64,000 bases of DNA from CAISIP01 sp038326025 (GTDB taxonomy: Bacteria > Pseudomonadota > Gammaproteobacteria > Burkholderiales > Burkholderiaceae_C): the NCBI GenBank assembly GCA_038326025.1, contig JBBQJP010000002.1:62001-126000 (forward strand). The letters run 5' to 3'. The notes under the pieces were generated by a model. The model made no database searches. It had not been told where the DNA came from and saw nothing but the letters and a program-made list of their open reading frames with translations. Positions within the stretch are counted from its first letter, which is position 1. Each line of letters begins with the position of its first letter. Below are positions 8,372 to 17,946 of this stretch, in pieces. Made by a program: the position numbers and the translations under genes.

Positions 8372-9064
8372 TCAGCTTTGCACAAACTGCATCTGCGTCC
8401 CAGCCAGCTCAATCAGGTCGCCATTCTTCAGGGACACAGGGTCGGTCCCTATAGGCGCTCCGTTGAGCGATGGGTTTCCGGCACCTTCAACATGGTGTAC
8501 CACGAAGCCATGTTGGCGACGGGTAATAGCCGCCACGGCCACACCGGGCTTTCCGATAGTGGTGACTACCTTGGTCAACGAAACCTCCCGACCCGAGGCG
8601 GCACCTGACAACACCTTGATCGACGCTTGCGTCGTGGTGGTGGCCCCAGCACCCAACGCAGCTGCGGGAGAGGGCAACGTCCAGCCCGATGATGCGCCGG
8701 CTTCCACTCGAGAAGCTGCGGGCGCGGTTGGCGGCATCGACTTGACCATCAAGGTCTTCTCGAACCCTTCGGCCACCGCTTCGCTGACAAACTTGATCTT
8801 GTACTTGCCAACCTCGACCGTATCCCCGTTGTGCAGCTGCTGCTTCTTGGCTGCCTTGCCGTTGACGTAGGTACCGTTGGTGCTGTTGAGGTCTTCGATG
8901 AATACGTCGCTGCCTGCCATTTGAAAAACAGCATGTTCGCCGCTGATCGCCAGGTTATCAATCACGACATCGTTGTACGGCCGACGGCCTAGGGTTGTCC
9001 GGTCTTTTGTCAGCTGGACTTCCTTGATGACAACACCATCGATCGAAACGATCATTTTCGGCAT
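8372..9064 (-). CDS. Tandem FHA-domain protein
   Basis: 230 residues with two forkhead-associated domains. The first (about 5-95) has the phosphothreonine-binding residues: GRRPYND, SGEHAVF and NSTNGTYVNG. The second (about 145-228) is weaker (TIGKPG, RRQHGFVVHH, PSLNGAPI) but keeps the fold pattern. A Pro/Ala/Thr-rich linker containing GFEKTLMV joins them. FHA proteins read Ser/Thr phosphorylation; here the PP2C phosphatase gene is directly upstream (48 nt) and the cyclase remnant downstream. A similar FEKT peptide occurs twice in the upstream CHASE2 fragment, suggesting a shared phospho-site. A cytosolic adaptor role is inferred. Confidence 0.9.
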   Translation of the reverse strand: MPKMIVSIDGVVIKEVQLTKDRTTLGRRPYNDVVIDNLAISGEHAVFQMAGSDVFIEDLNSTNGTYVNGKAAKKQQLHNGDTVEVGKYKIKFVSEAVAEGFEKTLMVKSMPPTAPAASRVEAGASSGWTLPSPAAALGAGATTTTQASIKVLSGAASGREVSLTKVVTTIGKPGVAVAAITRRQHGFVVHHVEGAGNPSLNGAPIGTDPVSLKNGDLIELAGTQMQFVQS

Positions 9065-9112
9065 GACCGACTCCTATTCATCTGCCACTTTTTCATATAA
9101 GACACGAACTTC

Positions 9113-9901
9113 CTATTTTCCCAACAGTCTGGAGATCAAGCCACGCTTTTCTGCTGCTGGCTCAGCCAGCATCAGCAATACCGAGATGTTGTCACGCCCG
9201 CCATGCGCGTTTGCCACAGCAACCAGTATGTCCGCTTTCTGGTCCATGGGCACAGGCCCCCCAAGGATACTGGCAATTTCGGCATCGTCAACCATGTCGG
9301 ACAGGCCGTCCGAGCACATCAGATAACAGTCGCCGGCCTCGACCTGGTGCTCATTGACTTCCATCATCACGGCATCTTCCACACCCAAAGCCCGGGTCAC
9401 GAGGTTCTTGATCGAAGACCCGATCGCCTGCTCGGGCGTGATCAATCCGGCGTCGAGTTGCTCCTGCAGCAATGAATGGTCTTTGGTGATCTGCACAAGC
9501 TTTCCGTCTCGCAGACGATAACAACGCGAGTCACCGATATGGCCGAGGATCAAGACATTGTCATGGAACACGCCGACCACCAGCGTCGTGCCCATGCCTG
9601 AATATTGCGGGTTGGACTTGGACGCGTTGAAAATGGAGCGATTCGCGTTGTCCACGCAAATCTCCAGTGCCCGCCGGATCTCCTTGAGCTTGGCGCTTTT
9701 GCCGGTTTCGGCCAGCCAGCGTGCCATTTCGGACTTGATAAAGGCCGTCGCCATGCCGCTGGCAATCTCACCGGCGTTGTATCCGCCCATGCCATCCGCC
9801 AATACGCCGAGTTGCGCGGGCTCATCAATCAGCACCGCGTCTTCGTTATTGTCTCTGGCCCTGCCAGGGTCGGTTCGAGAGAGAAAGGTGTATTGCATCA
9901 T
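9113..9901 (-). CDS. PP2C-family Ser/Thr protein phosphatase
   Basis: 262 residues from ATG 9901. All PP2C metal and phosphate motifs are present: RDNNEDA, ADGMGGYNAGE, SGMGTTLVV, GHIGDSRCY, CSDGLSDMV and GGRDNIS. It is a stand-alone catalytic domain of the bacterial PrpC/Stp1 type that removes phosphate from Ser/Thr. The start lies 10 nt after the stop of the CHASE2 fragment, so it was probably coupled to that gene. In related clusters the upstream CHASE2 protein is a kinase; here the kinase part is gone while the phosphatase is intact, so its target kinase must be elsewhere or lost. Confidence 0.93.
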   Translation of the reverse strand: MMQYTFLSRTDPGRARDNNEDAVLIDEPAQLGVLADGMGGYNAGEIASGMATAFIKSEMARWLAETGKSAKLKEIRRALEICVDNANRSIFNASKSNPQYSGMGTTLVVGVFHDNVLILGHIGDSRCYRLRDGKLVQITKDHSLLQEQLDAGLITPEQAIGSSIKNLVTRALGVEDAVMMEVNEHQVEAGDCYLMCSDGLSDMVDDAEIASILGGPVPMDQKADILVAVANAHGGRDNISVLLMLAEPAAEKRGLISRLLGK

Positions 9902-9911
9902 GACGGCCGGA

Positions 9912-10610
9912 TCAAATCTGGACATCCGGCGTGGTCGCAAAGCTCATCAGAGTCGGCTTGTCGCCGTCCTTGAGCTTGTGCACAACGGTCTTTTCGAATC
10001 CGTCATCCGGCTTTTGCGCTACTGCAGGCCTTGCTGCCTGATGTACGACGGTTTTCTCGAACGCCACATCCGGCTTGTCCGGATTGCCCTGGGGTTCACC
10101 GAGTTGGTACACCGACGGCACCAGCACATTGCCCGCGCTTCTCATGCTGGCGGCCAGCACGGCATCGGTATCGAGCACGCGCTCGGCTTCGGCGATGACC
10201 TCGGACAGCGCCGTGTCGCCGCTGGCCGGCAACAATGCCTTCATCTGGCGGATAAAACCCAGACCCCGGTCGACCTGCGGCTCGATGAAGAATACGGTCT
10301 CGACAATCGTCTTGGCCTTGGCCTGGGACAACTGGTCGATCAGTTTGGCGTGGATATCGCGCGGCCAGGGCCAGCGACCCATATTGGCAATGCTCTGATC
10401 ATCCATCGCGATGATCGCGATGCGCTCAGAGGGTTGCCGCGAGGTACTGGTGCTGCCAAAGTCGTAGAACCGACGCTCAAGCGTTCCGATCAGATCAGTG
10501 GCCTGGTTCAGGGCCAGTACGGCCAGAACAATCGCTACTCCGGCAAACCAATCCGCGCGCCAGAATTGCGCATTCTTCGATGATGACTTTGTTGCCAAGT
10601 TCCAACCCAC
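9912..10610 (-). pseudogene. CHASE2-domain protein fragment (probable truncated sensor Ser/Thr kinase)
   Basis: A 232-codon frame from GTG 10610. One membrane helix (residues about 18-38) is followed by the first half of a CHASE2 sensor (RRFYDFGSTSTSRQPSERIA, AMDDQSIANMGRWPWPRD, ending at LGEPQGNP). The domain then breaks off into a 50-residue tail with two copies of FEKTVVH and a stop. A complete CHASE2 domain needs roughly 150 more residues and membrane helices, and usually an output domain. With PP2C and FHA genes next to it, the missing output was most likely a Ser/Thr kinase, though a cyclase is possible. A short protein could still be made, so calling it a pseudogene is a judgement. Confidence 0.7.
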
Positions 10611-10815
10611 CCGGTTATTTGATTCGACTTTTCACGTTGCACGTGAGTCAGGAAAGTCCAGGCCCCACAACTCGAAGGTACGAAGAAGCGACGTTAGCAG
10701 ACCATGCTGCTACCGACAAGTGACATAGTGGGAAGGACTTGTCGTTTTTTTGCACTGCCCCGCGAGCGACTTGACCCAGGGACGGGAATGGCCACGCCCA
10801 GGCGTGGCCCATGGT

Positions 10816-11514
10816 TCACGCAGCTTGGCGGGCACGTTGGCGCATGATCAGGCCGGCCCCGTACACCAGCGCGGCGCCAGCGATTCCCATGCCGTAGTTC
10901 CAGGTCTTGTTCTGCGGCAACCATTCGAGCACGGCCGGATCGGTATGGGCCATGGTTCCGGCAATCCAGCCCAGCAGCATGCCACCCACCGTGATGATGA
11001 TAGGGAAACGGTCCATCAACTTGAGCACCAGCTGGCTGCCCCAGATGATGATGGGCACACTCACCAGCAGGCCGAAAATGACCAGCGGCAATTGGTGGCT
11101 TTCGCCGGCACCGGTGGCCGCACCGGCGATGGCAATGACGTTGTCCACGCTCATCACCAGGTCGGCAATGATGACGGTCTTGACTGCGGCCCACAGCTTG
11201 TCGCTGCCTTCGATGTTGCCGTGTTCGTCTTCGTCCTGCGGCGCCAGTAGCTTGACGCCGATCCACAACAAAAGAACCGCTCCGACAATTTTCAGGTAGG
11301 GCACCGCCAGCAGCGTCAGCGCAAACGCGATCAGGATCACGCGCAGCAAGATGGCACCGGCAGTGCCCCAGAGAATGCCTTTGGTTCTTTGGTGCGGTGG
11401 CAGCTTGCGGCAGGCCAGGGCGATGACCACGGCATTGTCGCCGCCAAGCAGTATGTCGATCATGATGATCTGACCGACAGCTATCCAGAAGTGGGCGGTG
11501 AGGAATTCTTCCAC
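10816..11514 (-). CDS. TerC family integral membrane protein (YjbE-type, probable Mn2+ exporter)
   Basis: 232 residues, about seven membrane helices. The TerC signature acidic helices are present: IDILLGGDNAVVIALACR near the N-terminus and ADLVMSVDNVIAIAG in the middle, each with the conserved Asp-Asn. This YjbE-like subgroup is linked to manganese efflux or metallation of exported enzymes. The start is GTG 11514, matching the usual N-terminus of the family; no strong Shine-Dalgarno is visible. It follows sucD on the same strand by 63 nt and may share its transcript. No yybP-ykoY-type riboswitch was recognised in the short gap. Confidence 0.88.
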   Translation of the reverse strand: MEEFLTAHFWIAVGQIIMIDILLGGDNAVVIALACRKLPPHQRTKGILWGTAGAILLRVILIAFALTLLAVPYLKIVGAVLLLWIGVKLLAPQDEDEHGNIEGSDKLWAAVKTVIIADLVMSVDNVIAIAGAATGAGESHQLPLVIFGLLVSVPIIIWGSQLVLKLMDRFPIIITVGGMLLGWIAGTMAHTDPAVLEWLPQNKTWNYGMGIAGAALVYGAGLIMRQRARQAA

Positions 11515-11577
11515 GCTATTACTACTTGATCGAACCGGGGCATGAGAACCATGCCCTGGGTGGCCTGCGCCAGGTGT

Positions 11578-12474
11578 TTACTTGAGCACGGATTTGAGCA
11601 ACTTGCCCATTTCCGACGGATTGCGGGTGATCTTGAAGCCGCACTCTTCCATGACGGCGAGCTTGGCGTCGGCCGTATCGGCGCCGCCGGAGATCAGCGC
11701 GCCGGCGTGACCCATGCGTTTGCCGGCCGGCGCGGTGACGCCGGCAATGAAACCGACGACCGGCTTCTTCATATTGTCCTTGCACCAGCGCGCTGCTTCG
11801 GCTTCGTCCGGCCCGCCGATCTCGCCGATCATGATGACGGCATCGGTGTCGGGATCCTCGTTGAATGCCTGCATGATGTCGATGTGCTTGAGCCCGTTGA
11901 TCGGGTCGCCGCCAATGCCAACAGCAGTTGATTGCCCCAGGCCGATGTCGGTCAACTGCGCAACGGCCTCATAAGTCAAGGTGCCCGAGCGCGAGACCAC
12001 ACCGATGCGGCCCTTGCGGTGAATGTGACCCGGCATGATGCCGATCTTGATTTCCTCGGGCGTGATCAGGCCGGGGCAGTTCGGGCCCAGCAGCAAGGTG
12101 TTCTTGCGACCGGCCGCCACACGCGCAATCATTTTGTTGCGCAGCTCGAGCATGTCACGCACCGGGATACCCTCGGTGATGCAGATGGCCAGATCGAGTT
12201 CGGCTTCGACAGCCTCCCAGATCGCTGCGGCAGCGCCCGCCGGCGGCACGTAAATGACAGAGACGGTGGCACCGGTCTTGGCGGCAGCATCCTTGACCGA
12301 GCCGAAGATCGGTATACCAAAGACCGACTCACCCGCCTTCTTGGGATGGACCCCCGCGACGAAGCAGTTCTTGCCGTTCGCGTATTCCTGGCACTTCTCG
12401 GTATGGAACTGACCGGTCTTGCCGGTAATGCCCTGCGTGATGACCTTGGTGTCTTTGTTGATCAGAATGCTCAC
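11578..12474 (-). CDS. sucD: Succinyl-CoA synthetase alpha subunit
   Basis: 298 residues, full length. The N-terminal Rossmann fold binds CoA (SILINKDTKVITQGITGKTG), and the C-terminal half carries the phosphorylated active-site His in KRMGHAGALISGG. With SucC it makes ATP or GTP from succinyl-CoA in the TCA cycle. It starts at GTG 12474, which gives the conserved MSILINKDT start. It lies 91 nt after sucC, a wider gap than usual for this pair, but the same strand and order suggest one operon. Confidence 0.97.
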   Translation of the reverse strand: MSILINKDTKVITQGITGKTGQFHTEKCQEYANGKNCFVAGVHPKKAGESVFGIPIFGSVKDAAAKTGATVSVIYVPPAGAAAAIWEAVEAELDLAICITEGIPVRDMLELRNKMIARVAAGRKNTLLLGPNCPGLITPEEIKIGIMPGHIHRKGRIGVVSRSGTLTYEAVAQLTDIGLGQSTAVGIGGDPINGLKHIDIMQAFNEDPDTDAVIMIGEIGGPDEAEAARWCKDNMKKPVVGFIAGVTAPAGKRMGHAGALISGGADTADAKLAVMEECGFKITRNPSEMGKLLKSVLK

Positions 12475-12565
12475 TTGAACTCCTTCACCACCGAAGCGCC
12501 CTCAGTCCAGACCGTCTGCGGCCAGGCCAGGCACCCCTGTGTCTTGTTGGTTGACCTGACGCGGA

Positions 12566-13726
12566 TTACTGGACTGCCGCCACGACCTTTTGTGCCGCTT
12601 CGGCCATCGTGTCGGCACTGATGATCGGCAAACCCGACTCGGCCAGCATCTTCTTGCCCAGCTCTTCGTTGGTGCCCTTCATGCGGACCACCAGCGGTAC
12701 GCTGAGGTTGGTTGCGCGGCAGGCGGTGATGACACCGGTTGCGATCGTGTCGCACTTCATGATGCCGCCGAAGATATTGACCAGGATCGCCTTGACCTTG
12801 TCATTCTTGAGCATGATCTTGAAGGCCTCGGTCACCTTCTCGGGCGTGGCGCCACCGCCGACATCCAGGAAGTTGGCTGGCTCGGCGCCGTACAGCTTGA
12901 TGGTGTCCATCGTGGCCATCGCCAGGCCGGCACCGTTGACAAGGCAGCCGATCGTGCCATCCAGGCTGATGTAGGCCAGATCGAACTTGCTCGCCTCGAC
13001 TTCGGCCGGGTCCTCTTCGTCCAGATCCCGGTAGGCCACAATTTCCTGCTGGCGGAACAGCGCGTTCGAGTCGAAGTTGAATTTGGCATCCAGAGCCTTG
13101 ATACCGCCGCCACCCTCCAGGATCAACGGATTGATCTCCACCAGCGAGGCGTCGGTCTCCATGTAACACTGGTACAGCTTTTGAAGCACATCGACGCACT
13201 GCGCGGTCGAGCCTGCAGGCACACCGATACCATTGGCCAATTCCTTGGCTTGCGCCTCGGTCAGGCCGGCCGCCGGATCGACAAACACCTTGAGGATCTT
13301 CTCGGGCGTGGCATGCGCCACTTCCTCGATGTCCATGCCGCCTTCGGAGGAGGCCATGAGGGCGACCTTCTGCGAACCACGGTCGGTAACGACCGACACG
13401 TAGTATTCCTTTTTGATGTCGGCACCGTCCTCGATCAGCAGGCGACGCACCTTCTGGCCCAGCGGGCCGGTCTGATGGGTGATCAGCTGCATGCCGAGAA
13501 TTTCACCGGCCAAGGCCTTGACTTCGTCGATGGAGCGCGCCAGCTTGACGCCACCGCCTTTGCCCCGACCGCCAGCGTGAATCTGAGCCTTGACCACCCA
13601 GACCGGGCCACCCAGTTTTTGTGCCGCCTCGACGGCCTCTTGCACGGTGAAAGCCGCAATGCCGCGCGGCACCGGGACTCCGAACTTGCGCAAGATTTCC
13701 TTGCCTTGGTACTCGTGAATCTTCAT
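12566..13726 (-). CDS. sucC: Succinyl-CoA synthetase beta subunit (ADP/GDP-forming)
   Basis: 386 residues, the usual length. It has an N-terminal ATP-grasp domain (MKIHEYQGKEILRKFGVPVP, then QIHAGGRGKGGGVKLA) and a C-terminal CoA-ligase domain (GGGATPEKVTEAFKI, NIFGGIMKCD). It supplies the nucleotide-binding half of the TCA enzyme and sets ATP versus GTP preference. ATG 13726. It is the first gene of sucCD and is divergent from argC across about 165 nt that must hold both promoters. Confidence 0.97.
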   Translation of the reverse strand: MKIHEYQGKEILRKFGVPVPRGIAAFTVQEAVEAAQKLGGPVWVVKAQIHAGGRGKGGGVKLARSIDEVKALAGEILGMQLITHQTGPLGQKVRRLLIEDGADIKKEYYVSVVTDRGSQKVALMASSEGGMDIEEVAHATPEKILKVFVDPAAGLTEAQAKELANGIGVPAGSTAQCVDVLQKLYQCYMETDASLVEINPLILEGGGGIKALDAKFNFDSNALFRQQEIVAYRDLDEEDPAEVEASKFDLAYISLDGTIGCLVNGAGLAMATMDTIKLYGAEPANFLDVGGGATPEKVTEAFKIMLKNDKVKAILVNIFGGIMKCDTIATGVITACRATNLSVPLVVRMKGTNEELGKKMLAESGLPIISADTMAEAAQKVVAAVQ

Positions 13727-13892
13727 GAGGTTTCTCTCGGGATGGGAACAAACCCACTACCCTGGATAATGCGAGCAATCCCAGTTGGTAGCGGACACCG
13801 AAGTCCTCGAATGTATCATGCTGCAATGCGGCAATGCCTGCGTGAAGTACGTATCTGGCACGGCAGTTGCCTGCAAACCGAAAGGACCCGCC

Positions 13893-14831
13893 ATGGCAAA
13901 AAGAGTATTCATTGACGGCGAAGCCGGCACCACCGGATTGCAGATTCGCGAGCGGCTGCAGACCATGTCCGGCGTAGATCTCGTCAGTATTGAATCCCAC
14001 CTGCGCAAGGACCCTCAGGCGAAACGCGCCCTCATGGGGCAGGTCGACCTGGTCATCCTGTGCCTGCACGACGATGCGGCGCGCGAATCGGTGGCCATGA
14101 TCGATGCGCTGGCCGCGAGCAGTGGCAAACCGGGCCCTCGCATCATCGATGCGTCGACCGCGCACCGCGTGGCGCCCGATTGGGTATATGGGTTTCCCGA
14201 GTTGAGTTCCGGGCAACAGGCCGCGGTGGCTGGCGCCCAGCGCGTGAGCAATCCGGGTTGTTACGCTACCGGCGCGATTGCGTTGATCCGCCCCCTCATC
14301 GATGCCGGGCTGTTGCCGAGCGACACCTCGCTGTCACTGCCTTCGGTAAGCGGCTATTCCGGCGGCGGTCGCAGCATGATCGAAGCCTACGAAAATGGCT
14401 CGGCGCCAGCATATGAGGTCTACGGCCTGGGGCTGAAGCACAAACATGTGCCAGAGATCATGAAACACACCGGCCTGACCCGCCGGCCGGTGTTCATCCC
14501 TGCAGTGGGCAACTTCCGCCAGGGCATGCTGGTGCAGTTGCCACTGGATCTGGACAACTTGCCGGGCAAACCGAGCGCCAGGGATTTGCACGATGCACTG
14601 GCCAAGCACTACGAAGGCAGCGCCTGGGTCACGGTCGAGGCGGCCAACCCGGACGGCAAACTCGACCCGCTGGCGCTGGTGGACACCAACAAGCTGGAAT
14701 TGCGCGTGTTCGCCAATGACGCTGCAAAAGACGGCTTCAGTCATGCCGTGCTGATTGCGCGGCTGGATAACCTGGGCAAGGGCGCCAGCGGTGCAGCAGT
14801 GCAGAACCTCAAGCTGATGCTGGGTCTGTGA
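13893..14831 (+). CDS. argC: N-acetyl-gamma-glutamyl-phosphate reductase (type 2)
   Basis: 312 residues from ATG 13893, which has an AAAGGA ribosome-binding site 6 nt upstream; the longer frame upstream is not conserved. It reduces N-acetyl-glutamyl phosphate to the semialdehyde with NADPH in arginine synthesis. The NADP-binding start VFIDGEAGTTGLQIRERL and catalytic cysteine in SNPGCYATGAI are visible, as is the short type 2 length. It is convergent with recX, only 16 nt apart, and divergent from sucC. Confidence 0.95.
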   Translation: MAKRVFIDGEAGTTGLQIRERLQTMSGVDLVSIESHLRKDPQAKRALMGQVDLVILCLHDDAARESVAMIDALAASSGKPGPRIIDASTAHRVAPDWVYGFPELSSGQQAAVAGAQRVSNPGCYATGAIALIRPLIDAGLLPSDTSLSLPSVSGYSGGGRSMIEAYENGSAPAYEVYGLGLKHKHVPEIMKHTGLTRRPVFIPAVGNFRQGMLVQLPLDLDNLPGKPSARDLHDALAKHYEGSAWVTVEAANPDGKLDPLALVDTNKLELRVFANDAAKDGFSHAVLIARLDNLGKGASGAAVQNLKLMLGL

Positions 14832-14847
14832 GCCGCAGGGGCGGCGC

Positions 14848-15348
14848 TCAGTCCGCCGCTTCGGCGTCCAGCCAGTCGCCAGCGCCTGATACAACCCGCC
14901 GGATGATGTCGCCACCGAATCCGCGCGCGGCCAGAAACCGGATCTGACGCGCACGCTCCGCCGCATCCAGCTCTGTCGGCGGTTGCGTGGCCTGGAGCGA
15001 CCCCGACGCGGCAAAACGCTTGCGCCAGACGGTGCGGGCACGCTCGAGTTCGCTGGCCTGCAAACCCTCGACCGCAGCTCGGATGGCCTCGACCGGCAGG
15101 CCTTTGTCCTGCAACTCCTGACGGATGCGCGCGGCGCCTAGTTTGCCGGCGCGCCGAAACAGCACCGACTCGACCACCCGTTTCTCGTCGATGAATCCCT
15201 TGGCCTGCAAGGCATCGAGCACCTGCGCCAGTTCGCCGGACTCGGTGTCGTGGCGCCGTAACTTGCGCTCGAGTTCCAGCCGGGAGTGCTCGCGTGTGGC
15301 CAGCAGGCGCAAAGCGCGCCCCTTGAGTGATGGCGGTGGTGGTGGCAC
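14848..15348 (-). CDS. recX: Regulatory protein RecX
   Basis: 166 residues made of three-helix repeats typical of RecX (SLKGRALRLLATREHSRLELERKL, then LQAKGFIDEKRVVESVLFRR, and a final RQIRFLAARGFGGDIIRRV). RecX binds RecA filaments and limits recombinase activity. It starts at GTG 15348, 39 nt after recA on the same strand, the usual recA-recX operon, so it should be induced together with recA. Confidence 0.93.
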   Translation of the reverse strand: MPPPPPSLKGRALRLLATREHSRLELERKLRRHDTESGELAQVLDALQAKGFIDEKRVVESVLFRRAGKLGAARIRQELQDKGLPVEAIRAAVEGLQASELERARTVWRKRFAASGSLQATQPPTELDAAERARQIRFLAARGFGGDIIRRVVSGAGDWLDAEAAD

Positions 15349-15387
15349 GAATCCGGCGAAGAAGGCAGTGAAAACGGCTGGCGCCGA

Positions 15388-16470
<1,083 letters not shown>

Positions 16471-16529
16471 GGGAATTTCCTTTAAAAACAATAACTTGGG
16501 GAGCGGGAGAGTCTGGCTTTAATAACAGG

Positions 16530-16545
16530 CTGGATACTTGAACAG
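16530..16545 (-). promoter_or_regulatory. LexA (SOS) box upstream of recA
   Basis: The minus strand reads CTGTTCAAGTATCCAG, matching CTG-N10-CAG and one base off CTGT-N8-ACAG. It is 60-75 nt before the recA start codon, where SOS boxes of recA normally lie. Confidence 0.75.
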
Positions 16546-16611
16546 TAGTTTATCCGGGTTTATTGAATTTCGTGAGCAAGATTTTTAGTCAATTTGATTT
16601 ACTATTTTCAA

Positions 16612-17085
16612 ATGCCAATCGACATCGACCACGGCGCCTGGCGCCATACCCATCTGGGGCGACTGACACAACTCGCACACCAGCGCTTCGACGCCCGCGT
16701 GCTGGGCCTGATGGCCCGCGATGACGAACTGGCACTGGTGTTGTCGCATCTTGCCGCCAGAGGTCGGCTGGGCGCATCCCACATTCAGATCACGCGCCAC
16801 CTGCCCGTCGACGGCTGCCGCCTGACCACCCTGGCCGAGCACGCCGGCATCACCAAGCAGGCCATGGGCAAGTTGGTCGATCAATGCGCCGCCTGGGGTT
16901 TGGTGGAAAGACTGCCCGACGCCCGCGACGCGCGTGCGATCCAGGTCGCCTTCACCGATGCCGGTGGACAATGGCTCGCAGCCTATCGCCGGGCCGTGCT
17001 GCAGGCCGAAGCGGAGTTTCGCAGCGCCGTAGGCGCCGAGGTCGCAACCGTGGTCCAACTCGGACTCGAGGCCTATGTCGCGTGA
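16612..17085 (+). CDS. MarR-family transcriptional regulator
   Basis: 157 residues from ATG 16612. The winged helix-turn-helix core is visible: LTTLAEHAGITKQAMGKLVDQC, then a wing with the conserved ERLPDARDARA (D-x-R-x-R) loop. MarR dimers bind short palindromes and often sense phenolic ligands. It is divergent from recA and 147 nt upstream of a two-component pair on the same strand. Its targets cannot be told from the sequence. Confidence 0.85.
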   Translation: MPIDIDHGAWRHTHLGRLTQLAHQRFDARVLGLMARDDELALVLSHLAARGRLGASHIQITRHLPVDGCRLTTLAEHAGITKQAMGKLVDQCAAWGLVERLPDARDARAIQVAFTDAGGQWLAAYRRAVLQAEAEFRSAVGAEVATVVQLGLEAYVA

Positions 17086-17232
17086 GTGCAGGGCCGGATG
17101 GCCAAGGTACTCCAATGAGCGCTGCGTCGCGCCCGAACAAGGGTCAACCCGGCTGGATCGCCCCGCCATGGGCGCCTAGAATTCAAAAGGCAAAGCGGAT
17201 GCTCGCGACACCACCGCAACAAGGAGACAGAC

Positions 17233-17946
17233 ATGCGGATATTGATCGCCGAAGACGACGGTGTGCTGGCAGATGGCTTGCTGCGCGCCTTGCGCAGCAC
17301 GGGTGCCGCAGTGGACCACGTGGCCACCGGAACCGAGGCCGACGCAGCGCTGCTCACCAACAAGGAATTCGACCTGCTGATCCTGGACCTGGGTCTGCCA
17401 AAGTTGCATGGACTGGAGGTGCTGCGCAAGCTGCGTGCCCGCGGATCCAACCTGCCGGTGCTGATCCTGACCGCCGCCGACAGCGTCGAGGAGCGCGTCA
17501 AGGGGCTGGATTTCGGCGCCGACGACTACATGGCCAAACCCTTCAGCCTGCAGGAACTCGAAGCCCGCGTGCGCGCGTTGCTGCGTCGGCGCATGGGCGG
17601 CGCCAGTGACAACATCCGCCACGGGCCCCTGGTGTATGACCAGGCTGGGCGCGTGGCCACGATCGACGGCCAGATGATCGACCTGTCGGCGCGCGAACTC
17701 GGCTTGCTCGAGGTGCTGCTGCAGCGCGCAGGGCGCATGGTCAGCAAGGACCAGCTGGTCGAGCGCCTGTGCGAATGGGGCGACGAGGTCAGCAACAACG
17801 CGATCGAGGTGTACGTGCACCGCCTGCGCAAGAAGATCGAAAAAGGCCCGATCCGCATCGCCACTGTCAGAGGCCTGGGCTACTGCCTGAAACTGCTGCC
17901 GAACGATTCGGCGCAGGACAATCCCAGCTCATCGTCAGTCGCGTGA
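17233..17946 (+). CDS. OmpR-family response regulator (QseB/TctD-like)
   Basis: 237 residues. The receiver domain has the acidic pair EDD at 7-9, phospho-acceptor Asp52 in LILDLGLP and Lys in MAKPFS. The C-terminal winged helix (about 128-225) has the OmpR DNA-binding elements (SARELGLLEVLLQRAGRMVSKDQL, VYVHRLRKKIE). An AAGGAG site precedes ATG 17233. The sensor kinase gene overlaps its stop codon (GTGA), so they form a cognate pair. Confidence 0.93.
   Translation: MRILIAEDDGVLADGLLRALRSTGAAVDHVATGTEADAALLTNKEFDLLILDLGLPKLHGLEVLRKLRARGSNLPVLILTAADSVEERVKGLDFGADDYMAKPFSLQELEARVRALLRRRMGGASDNIRHGPLVYDQAGRVATIDGQMIDLSARELGLLEVLLQRAGRMVSKDQLVERLCEWGDEVSNNAIEVYVHRLRKKIEKGPIRIATVRGLGYCLKLLPNDSAQDNPSSSSVA

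Noticed and set aside
10790..10809. GGCCACGCC-CA-GGCGTGGCC hairpin as a terminator after terC
   Set aside because: A strong stem, but no T-run follows on the minus strand and the loop is only 2 nt; left as an unexplained palindrome.
12475..12565. Hidden small gene in the 91-nt sucC-sucD gap
   Set aside because: No start with a ribosome site and no conserved short frame; treated as spacer.
12590..13915. 441-codon plus-strand frame over sucC
   Set aside because: Shadow of a conserved TCA gene; no recognisable domain.
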